From the NCBI GenBank assembly GCA_002364005.1, contig DEXG01000036.1, positions 76,073 to 81,552 on the forward strand: a stretch of DNA of 5,480 nucleotides, written 5' to 3'. This document shows, in pieces, positions 1 to 4,782 of the stretch. Every line of letters begins with the position of its first letter. Within the stretch, counting starts at the first letter, position 1. Both the position numbers and the translations under genes were made by a program. The notes beneath the pieces were generated by a model. The model was not told the DNA's origin. It did no database searches and worked only from the letters and a program-made list of their open reading frames with translations. The stretch is from Phycisphaerales bacterium UBA3190. Its GTDB lineage: Bacteria; Planctomycetota; Phycisphaerae; Phycisphaerales; UBA1924.

Positions 1-84
1 GACCTTGCCCGCCGTGCTGCAGCCGCCGAGCCCAAAGCCAACGCCCATCGCGAGCACCAATACCGCCATACCCATACGCTTCAT
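1..84 (-). CDS. Lipoprotein, N-terminal fragment (cut by window start)
   Basis: Only the first 28 codons are inside the window, read leftward from ATG at 84-82, and the frame is open to base 1. The peptide is a classical lipoprotein signal: a basic start (M-K-R-M), a hydrophobic stretch of Ala, Val, Leu, Met and Gly, then a lipobox L-G-G-C with the Cys at about residue 22, followed by S-T-A-G. From family knowledge, signal peptidase II would cleave before this Cys and the mature protein would be lipid-anchored. A good ribosome binding site (GGAGGA, bases 96-91) lies 6 bases upstream of the ATG, which supports both strand and start. The gene diverges from the LigD-like gene at 169 across 84 bases. 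The mature part is outside the window, so no function can be given. Confidence 0.75.
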   Translation of the reverse strand, partial: MKRMGMAVLVLAMGVGFGLGGCSTAGKV

Positions 85-90
85 GCTTCA

Positions 91-96
91 TCCTCC
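91..96 (-). promoter_or_regulatory. Ribosome binding site of the lipoprotein gene
   Basis: GGAGGA on the minus strand, 6 bases before ATG at 84-82. It is a near-perfect Shine-Dalgarno match. It is the main evidence that the short open frame running off the left edge is a real gene. Confidence 0.7.
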
Positions 97-168
97 GATC
101 GCCCACGAATCCCTGTTGGGGCGTCTTCTCTACATCGTAGGGTCGACGCTCGGGCCATACCATGCACC

Positions 169-552
169 ATGGCGCAAACCGTGGTGCTCTTGCACACCCA
201 ACCCGACAAGCCCGACCACTACGACTGGCTCATTGATCAGCCGGAGCGGACCGCCGAACACCGACTGGTAACCTTTCGTGTGCCCGTCCGCCCCGACCGC
301 AATCGGCTGTACACAGGGGTAAAAGTGGCCGACCACCGGGCATTTTACCTCGATTACGAGGGCCCCCTGAGTCAGGGGCGTGGGGAGGTCAAGCGAGTCG
401 CGAAGGGGACGGTCGAGGATCTGGCCATCGAATCCGAGCAGATCACAGGCAAAGTCGAATGGGGCGACCGCAGGGCAAGTTTCGTTGGGATAAGGATCGA
501 GCCAGATGCTGACCAATGGCGATTTGAATGCACCCCGATGGATGAAGACTAG
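169..552 (+). CDS. Stand-alone LigD 3'-phosphoesterase-like protein
   Basis: This 127-residue protein resembles the LigD N-terminal phosphoesterase domain (LigD_N, DNA polymerase ligase N-terminal domain). In bacterial end-joining LigD, that domain trims 3' phosphates and ribonucleotides at DNA breaks using a His/Asp/Arg metal site. Visible matches are His9 near the first strand, H17-Y-D19 corresponding to the family HYDFR motif, T35-F-R-V, D55-H56-R57, and Y60-L-D-Y-E-G-P followed by S68-Q-G-R-G. The Arg of HYDFR appears to be Leu21. The protein is only the single domain, with no ligase or polymerase. I recall similar short proteins in planctomycetes, and their role is not established. No convincing ribosome binding site precedes ATG 169, and no better in-frame start is evident. 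The next gene follows after 60 bases. The family assignment is fairly secure; catalytic activity is uncertain. Confidence 0.78.
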   Translation: MAQTVVLLHTQPDKPDHYDWLIDQPERTAEHRLVTFRVPVRPDRNRLYTGVKVADHRAFYLDYEGPLSQGRGEVKRVAKGTVEDLAIESEQITGKVEWGDRRASFVGIRIEPDADQWRFECTPMDED

Positions 553-575
553 ACGAAACTCCCGCTTTCCGTTAG

Positions 576-585
576 TGTATATACA
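576..585. promoter_or_regulatory. AT-rich palindrome in intergenic gap, possible promoter/operator
   Basis: TGTATATACA is a perfect 10-base palindrome lying in the 60-base gap before the gene at 613. It is AT-rich in an otherwise GC-rich region and contains TATATA/TATACA, which could act as a -10 element about 28 bases before the start codon. I see no matching TTGACA-like -35 element at the right distance, so a promoter call is weak. A regulator binding site is equally possible. Confidence 0.25.
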
Positions 586-598
586 GGTCATCGAATGC

Positions 599-605
599 AA
601 AGGAG
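599..605 (+). promoter_or_regulatory. Ribosome binding site that fixes the start at 613
   Basis: AAAGGAG lies 7 bases before ATG 613. An in-frame ATG at 595 would be six codons longer but would place this site inside the coding region and has no site of its own. The downstream ATG is therefore preferred. Confidence 0.7.
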
Positions 606-612
606 CCCACCC

Positions 613-1065
613 ATGAGGGGACCCCAGTTTCATCCACTCCCACCAGGTTATTCTGGTCCACCTCCATCGCAGCCAGAAGACGAAAAGCCCGACGAGCAAG
701 CTGGCGAAGAGGAAATGTCGCTCGACGACACCCTCCCTCTGGACCTGAGCGAGCATGCCCCAACGCCGAGCGCGTCATTGCAGCCAGAACAAGCATCAAA
801 GATCAGGACTTTTCAACAGAAGCTGGGGAGCAACAAGCACGAGGACACCTGGAACCGCACGCCGAATGTCACGGGTACGGGCGCGATCCATGTCAAGAGT
901 TTTCACTGCAAGCTCACAGGCGACTCGCTCACATTCCTCGACCAACAGATCAATGAATGGCTCGATGCACACCCGCAGTATGAGGTCAAGATGGTGACCA
1001 CGGGCATCGGGACTTGGACCGGCAAGCTCAAAGAGCCCAACCTGATTGTCAATGTATGGGTCTGA
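613..1065 (+). CDS. Hypothetical protein: Pro/acidic tail plus small C-terminal domain
   Basis: I do not recognise this 150-residue protein with certainty. Residues 1 to about 60 are rich in Pro, Glu, Asp and Ser and should be disordered. Residues 61-75 (Gln/Lys-rich) may be helical. The C-terminal 60 residues look like a folded domain: a strand at 92-101 (I-H-V-K-S-F-H-C-K-L), an amphipathic helix at 104-121 containing Q-I-N-E-W-L, a strand at 123-137 and a final strand at 142-150 ending V-N-V-W-V. This beta-alpha-beta-beta order recalls the small sporulation protein Cse60/DUF2758 type, but that is only a layout resemblance. There is no signal peptide or membrane segment, so it is probably cytoplasmic. 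The start at 613 is set by the AAAGGAG site. It ends 6 bases before the nuclease-like gene, so the two are probably co-transcribed and may be translationally coupled. Confidence 0.72.
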   Translation: MRGPQFHPLPPGYSGPPPSQPEDEKPDEQAGEEEMSLDDTLPLDLSEHAPTPSASLQPEQASKIRTFQQKLGSNKHEDTWNRTPNVTGTGAIHVKSFHCKLTGDSLTFLDQQINEWLDAHPQYEVKMVTTGIGTWTGKLKEPNLIVNVWV

Positions 1066-1071
1066 TGAACG

Positions 1072-1854
1072 ATGCGCTGGGATCCGCACTTACCACCCAG
1101 AACTCTCGTTTGGCGATGCCTGCTCATCGTCTGCGCGGTCTCATTGCTCGCGTGGGCACCTGACCCACCAAAGCAACCTGAGCATCCGCCCGAGCTGAAA
1201 CTCCCGGACTTCTCCACCCTCAAACAGGGCCAGGTGACCCGTGTCCTCGATGAGAACACGGTGCTCATCCGCGTCAACGGACGCACAGTCCGTTACGACC
1301 TGCTCGGGGTCGCAACTATTCCAACCCGGGACAAACAGAACGCGGCCCTCGCTGTGGACACGCTTTCGCGTATGGCCCTGGGCGAATCCGTATTCATCGA
1401 ACATGATCCCCAGGGCGAACGCAATGCGGCCAACCGATTCGCCGGGCATTTGTATCGCACGCCAGACCACCTGCCCATCAATCTCGAACTGGTTCGACAG
1501 GGCTATACCCGTCACAGCCCCGCGGGGATGAGCATCCATCATGAGGTGTTCGTCGCGTATCAATCCCGAGCCCAGTCTCTAGAACGCGGCATATGGGACA
1601 CTGATCGCCCGACTCTCCCGCTGCCGGAGATTGAGCCAGAACCGGAGCCGGAACCGACTTCGCCGCGTCCAACGAAAACGACACGATCCAATGGAAACAC
1701 CATCTACATCACGGCCTATGGAACCCGCTACCACCGGAAAGACTGCCCCCACCTGACCGACAGCGCCCGCCCTGCGACGCGACAAGAAGTCAAAGATTCG
1801 CACAAGCCCTGCAAAACCTGCAAGCCGGATGACGAAGCAAAGTCATCGGGATGA
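1072..1854 (+). CDS. Exported staphylococcal-nuclease-like protein, probably degenerate, with C-terminal Cys motif
   Basis: This 260-residue protein has three parts. Residues 11-29 are hydrophobic and act as a signal peptide or anchor; Pro30 just after A-W-A disfavours cleavage there. Residues about 53-178 match the thermonuclease (SNase) fold: V-L-D60-E-N-T, a strand pair with L77-L-G-V, D112 to R122 aligning gaplessly with SNase Asp77-Arg87, L140-V-R-Q-G, and a late Ala/Gln/Glu helix ending G-I-W-D. By eye, SNase Asp21, Arg35, Asp40 and Glu43 correspond to Asn62, Asp76, Ala81 and Pro84, and only Arg87 (Arg122) is kept. After an E-P repeat linker (188-195) comes a short domain with Y220-H-R-K-D-C225 and P246-C-K-T-C250-K-P, as in the C-terminal extension of some secreted thermonuclease-family proteins; it may bind metal. 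It follows the gene at 613 by 6 bases without a clear ribosome site. Fold is likely; nuclease activity is doubtful. Confidence 0.83.
   Translation: MRWDPHLPPRTLVWRCLLIVCAVSLLAWAPDPPKQPEHPPELKLPDFSTLKQGQVTRVLDENTVLIRVNGRTVRYDLLGVATIPTRDKQNAALAVDTLSRMALGESVFIEHDPQGERNAANRFAGHLYRTPDHLPINLELVRQGYTRHSPAGMSIHHEVFVAYQSRAQSLERGIWDTDRPTLPLPEIEPEPEPEPTSPRPTKTTRSNGNTIYITAYGTRYHRKDCPHLTDSARPATRQEVKDSHKPCKTCKPDDEAKSSG
1828..1847. terminator. Weak hairpin near the convergent gene ends
   Basis: GATGAC and GTCATC form a 6-base stem around an 8-base loop at the 3' end of the nuclease-like gene, 39 bases before the end of the opposing sigma gene. A G-G mismatch then allows two more C-G pairs. No T-run follows on either strand, so it is not a standard intrinsic terminator. 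The 31 bases between the two genes hold nothing better. Confidence 0.2.
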
Positions 1855-1885
1855 GCGGGCCAAGTAGGAACCACGAGATAGCTTC

Positions 1886-2605
1886 TCAAACACCGAGGCG
1901 CCTCATCATACGATCGAACTCGTCCTGTGAATCTTGAGATTCTTGCGTTGTGTCCAGCACAACTTCCCTTAAGAAGGCCATCACGCGGCGCTTGACGAGT
2001 TGCACCGCCGCCGCAGTATCCGCCGCGTTCCGAAACCCGAGCCGTGGAGCAAGCTCGGCATATGCCGTGGGCGTGGTGTTGTTGATGGTGGGGTGATAGA
2101 TCCGATCACAGAAAGCGTCCCAATGCCCATCCCGTCCGGAACGACGAAAATACTGCTCGCAGCGACGAACCGCTTCTTCAAGCTGAGCCGTCGCCCATCG
2201 CTGCTCGAACAGGTCATCCGGGTTCTGGTTCGCATCAAAGCCCTCTTCGACCTGGTTCAGATCCAGCGTTACGCGGGCTTGCTTGCCCCGAACGACTTGG
2301 GCCCGATGCTCGTCCACCAGATGATTTTTGAGCGATCGCAAGATGAGTGAACGAAGCCGACCCCGCTCGACATCGAAGCGTTCGAAAAGCTGCCCATTCA
2401 GGACCTTCTTGTGAAAAAAGGACTGAGTCAGTTCTGCCGCCTCATCTCGCCCGTGCCCGTTGCGACGCAGGTACGCATAGACCGCGGGCCAGTAAATACG
2501 CATCAGCTCCTCGATGGCTTTGGCCGAGTACCGATCGTCATGCAACGCGCCAATAAGCGTGTATGATGTTTGTGTAAAGCGTGCGTTGGTGCGTGTAAGT
2601 GTCAA
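1886..2605 (-). CDS. ECF-like sigma-70 family sigma factor, linked to Ser/Thr kinase
   Basis: This 239-residue cytoplasmic protein would direct RNA polymerase to a specific promoter set. Sigma region 2 spans about residues 30-105: Y38-W-P-A-V-Y-A-Y-L-R-R, then D54-E-A-A-E-L-T-Q-S-F-F64 (region 2.2), F77-D-V-E-R-G-R-L-R and S91-L-K-N-H-L-V-D-E-H-R. Residues 106-175 form a variable linker. Region 4 is at about 180-215, with A181-Y-A-E-L-A, L189-G-F and a basic helix V204-K-R-R-V. The last 20 residues are Gln/Asp-rich. It resembles the long ECF-like sigma factors of planctomycetes and acidobacteria that are often encoded beside Hanks-type kinases. The start is TTG at 2605-2603, backed by GGAGGGG just upstream and by a short N-terminus before the usual T-S-Y-T-L segment. 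The gene diverges from the kinase at 2685. No anti-sigma gene is nearby, so the kinase is the obvious candidate regulator. Confidence 0.9.
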   Translation of the reverse strand: MTLTRTNARFTQTSYTLIGALHDDRYSAKAIEELMRIYWPAVYAYLRRNGHGRDEAAELTQSFFHKKVLNGQLFERFDVERGRLRSLILRSLKNHLVDEHRAQVVRGKQARVTLDLNQVEEGFDANQNPDDLFEQRWATAQLEEAVRRCEQYFRRSGRDGHWDAFCDRIYHPTINNTTPTAYAELAPRLGFRNAADTAAAVQLVKRRVMAFLREVVLDTTQESQDSQDEFDRMMRRLGV

Positions 2606-2610
2606 ATATG

Positions 2611-2617
2611 CCCCTCC
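2611..2617 (-). promoter_or_regulatory. Ribosome binding site supporting the TTG start of the sigma gene
   Basis: GGAGGGG on the minus strand ends 5 bases before TTG at 2605-2603 (GGAGG core to start, 7 bases). No ATG or GTG is available in frame between this site and the conserved part of the protein at a comparable spacing. An in-frame TAG lies just upstream, so TTG is the best start. Confidence 0.75.
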
Positions 2618-2670
2618 AACAAAAAGACAGCCCCCCGGCTATATGTCTTTTCGTCGCTCGTATTGCCAGT

Positions 2671-2675
2671 GGAGA
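2671..2675 (+). promoter_or_regulatory. Ribosome binding site that fixes the kinase start
   Basis: GGAGA lies 9 bases before ATG 2685. The same frame is open further upstream with ATGs at 2643 and 2514, but neither has a ribosome site. The 2514 start would overlap the sigma gene, and the added residues do not resemble a kinase N-terminus. Confidence 0.6.
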
Positions 2676-2684
2676 CCATACCAG

Positions 2685-4736
2685 ATGAATGATGAATCTG
2701 CGCAAAGACTTGCTCAGATAATATTCTGTGATGATCAAGAAGCGGGCGATCAATCGTTCCCTTCTATTTCTGGATATGAACTCCACAGCGTGATCGGGCG
2801 GGGCGGTGGAGGAGTCGTATACGAGGGAAGCGTCAAATCCACTGCCCGCCCGGTTGCGATCAAGGTGCTTCATCCACGCTCCACCAGCAGCGTCAGTCAT
2901 GCACTCAATGAGCTTGATCGCTTGGCGGCAGTCCGATCCCCGGTCGTCCCCCATGTCTTCGAGCACGGGTGGGTTGGCAATCAGCTCTTCATCGTGACCG
3001 AACTCATCGAGGGCCAGAACCCGATCGAGTACGCACAGCATCGATCGATGAAGGAGAAAGTCGCGCTCCTCGCGAGCATCGCTGACGCGGTCAGCGCGTT
3101 GTCCTCCCGAGGAATCATCCACCGCGACTTGAAGCCCTCGAACATCATGATCACGAAAGAGGGAAAACCGGTCATCCTTGACCTGGGAATCGCAACGGTT
3201 CTGGCTGATGATCATGCGGCTGAGGAGGGGGCTGCTTGGGAGCATGAACGCGTTGCCGTGGGGACGGCCGCGTACATGTCTCCCGAGCAAGCATTGGGCC
3301 GCAACGAAGAAGTCACGACCCAATGGGATGTGTACGCCCTCGGTGCAATCGCGTATCAGGTCCTGACGGGATCCACACCACACGGCGACCGCCAGACCGT
3401 AACCCAGGCACTCGACGCATCAGCCAGCGCCCCCCTCCTCCAACCGCGAAAACTCAACCCGGCCCTGCCCAAGGGTTTGGAATCAATCCTCCTCACCGCC
3501 TGCGCCCACGACCCCGAGCAACGCTACGAAAACCCACAGCAACTCCGCGATGACCTCAACCGCTGGCTCAACCGTGAACCGATCAACGCGGGGAAGCAGT
3601 CCGTATGGGCCAGAATGGTGCGCCTCACGGCTCGTCACCCGCTCATCACAACCAGCGTGGCCATGCTGATCATCATGACGGTCTCAATCGCTTCGATGTT
3701 CGGCATCGTCTGGTGGCAGGCCTTCAGCCCGTACCGTTTCGACACATTCGCAGGTACATCGGAGGGGAATACCACCTCGCTGTACAGCCGGTCCGGGATC
3801 ATCATCCATACCTGGCAAACACAAGCAGGAAGCGGCATCAAATACCCAGGGGGGATCATAAGCCACCGCGGCAAACGCTACGCCATCCTCGGCTTCGCAT
3901 CTCCAGAAATGAATGGCGCCGAAGGCTTGGTTGGTTACCGTGTCGGGCACTACGACGAACCCGTTTGGACCGCGACACAACATGTCCCAATCCCGCTGAG
4001 ATACGCGTGCAGGTTTGCCCCCCCGCCTGACAACTTCCACTTCATGAAGCTCGAAATCATCGATGTCTTCCCCGATACGCCCGGCCTTGAGCTCGTCTCG
4101 ACTTACCACTACGTACCGAATTCTCCGGCGGCACTCCAAATCCACACCGCGGACGGTGAACTCCTCTGCGAGTATTACCATGACGGCTACATCCGCTCGC
4201 TGGTCTTCGACCCAATTCACAGCATCATGTATGTGGCCGCGGAAAACAGCGATGGAATGCTCACCGATCGCGGCGAAAAAGAACTCGATGTCGCCAAGTA
4301 TCCATATGTCATCTTCGCCATTCGACCGAAGATCGGCGAGATGCAACAGGTCATCCGACACCCAGGGCTCGGGCTTGGTATGGAACCAATCTGGTACAAG
4401 TGCCTCATGCCTATCGACGCGTACACCACCGTGTTGAAAAACGCCTTGGAAATCGGTATTGACCTACGAGCACCACACCACATTGATGACAGGAACGCCG
4501 GATACTTCGAAATCCAACTGGGTGCAGGCAGCACACAAGACACCCTCGGCCAGGTCAATCTCATCGTTTCACCCGAAGGCGAAATCCTCAGGTCTTGGCA
4601 CAACGACTCATGGACCGGCACCAACTACGGCTGGACCTCCGAGATCTTCACCCTCAGCGACCTCCCACCAAGAACCACCGCCCGTGAGTTCGAACCATCA
4701 GAATCCCTGCCCGCCTCCCAGCAAACAAGCCCCTGA
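2685..4736 (+). CDS. Transmembrane Hanks-type Ser/Thr protein kinase with extracytoplasmic sensor-like domain
   Basis: With the 2685 start the protein has 683 residues. The kinase domain (about 31-295) is complete: Gly loop G38-R-G40-G-G-G43-V-V45, V-A-I-K60 (ATP lysine), helix C Glu76, H146-R-D148-L-K-P-S-N153 (catalytic Asp148), D166-L-G168 in place of DFG, G-T-A-A-Y-M-S199-P-E201, D215 of W-D-V-Y-A-L-G, and Arg280. An R-W-L-N-R-E-P linker and a basic juxtamembrane stretch lead to one membrane helix at about 320-344. Residues 347-683 should lie outside the membrane. They have no PASTA, TPR or WD40 signature that I can see. A segment at 454-503 (I-I-D-V-F-P-D-T-P-G-L-E-L-V, then T-A-D-G-E-L-L, Y-H-D-G-Y-I) resembles FG-GAP/VCBS-like propeller blades. 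The kinase is predicted active. It is divergent from the sigma gene, its likely partner, and 46 bases before the asparagine synthase gene. Confidence 0.96.
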   Translation: MNDESAQRLAQIIFCDDQEAGDQSFPSISGYELHSVIGRGGGGVVYEGSVKSTARPVAIKVLHPRSTSSVSHALNELDRLAAVRSPVVPHVFEHGWVGNQLFIVTELIEGQNPIEYAQHRSMKEKVALLASIADAVSALSSRGIIHRDLKPSNIMITKEGKPVILDLGIATVLADDHAAEEGAAWEHERVAVGTAAYMSPEQALGRNEEVTTQWDVYALGAIAYQVLTGSTPHGDRQTVTQALDASASAPLLQPRKLNPALPKGLESILLTACAHDPEQRYENPQQLRDDLNRWLNREPINAGKQSVWARMVRLTARHPLITTSVAMLIIMTVSIASMFGIVWWQAFSPYRFDTFAGTSEGNTTSLYSRSGIIIHTWQTQAGSGIKYPGGIISHRGKRYAILGFASPEMNGAEGLVGYRVGHYDEPVWTATQHVPIPLRYACRFAPPPDNFHFMKLEIIDVFPDTPGLELVSTYHYVPNSPAALQIHTADGELLCEYYHDGYIRSLVFDPIHSIMYVAAENSDGMLTDRGEKELDVAKYPYVIFAIRPKIGEMQQVIRHPGLGLGMEPIWYKCLMPIDAYTTVLKNALEIGIDLRAPHHIDDRNAGYFEIQLGAGSTQDTLGQVNLIVSPEGEILRSWHNDSWTGTNYGWTSEIFTLSDLPPRTTAREFEPSESLPASQQTSP

Positions 4737-4748
4737 GCAGATATCTGC
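4737..4748. repeat. Perfect 12-base palindrome in the kinase/asparagine synthase gap
   Basis: GCAGATATCTGC is perfectly self-complementary and begins at the base after the kinase stop codon, 34 bases before the next start codon. It could be an operator-like site or a small hairpin stem. There is no loop or T-run, so it is not a normal terminator. One or two palindromes of this length are expected by chance in a window of this size. Confidence 0.25.
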
Positions 4749-4782
4749 CCCAACACGGCCAACATCGCCGATACACACTCCC

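Larger units (their letters stand above)
2606..2684. promoter_or_regulatory. Shared divergent intergenic region of the sigma and kinase genes
   Basis: These 79 bases separate the two start codons and hold both ribosome binding sites, and at least part of the promoters must lie in or near them. I see a short inverted repeat AGCC-CCCC-GGCT (2629-2640) and TATATG (2640-2645). On the minus strand only weak matches to standard -35/-10 elements are present. A promoter read by the ECF sigma factor itself is plausible but cannot be identified from one copy. Confidence 0.45.

Noticed and set aside
130..756. Minus-strand open frame of 208 codons covering the LigD-like gene and the start of the next gene
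   Set aside because: It is antisense to two plus-strand genes with family or ribosome-site support, and its translation shows no recognisable motif. High GC content commonly produces such frames.
1633..1656. Short repeat in the DNA encoding the E-P linker of the nuclease-like protein
   Set aside because: It is simply codon-level repetition of Glu-Pro in a flexible linker, not a separate DNA repeat element.
2600..2605. TTGACA on the minus strand as a -35 promoter element
   Set aside because: It coincides with the first two codons of the sigma gene, and no -10-like element follows at 16-18 bases.
2514..2684. Longer kinase start giving 57 extra N-terminal residues
   Set aside because: It would overlap the sigma gene and lacks a ribosome site, while ATG 2685 has GGAGA at 9 bases.
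3039..3050. Perfect 12-base palindrome CATCGATCGATG
   Set aside because: It lies inside the kinase coding region, and about one such palindrome is expected by chance in this window.
2538..3383. Minus-strand open frame of 281 codons overlapping the sigma gene start and the kinase domain
   Set aside because: It is antisense to unmistakable kinase motifs and also overlaps the sigma gene in another frame; no domain is visible in it.
3684..4361. Minus-strand open frame of 225 codons inside the kinase ectodomain region
   Set aside because: It is antisense to the kinase coding frame, has no ribosome site that I could see, and its composition is that of a GC-rich shadow.
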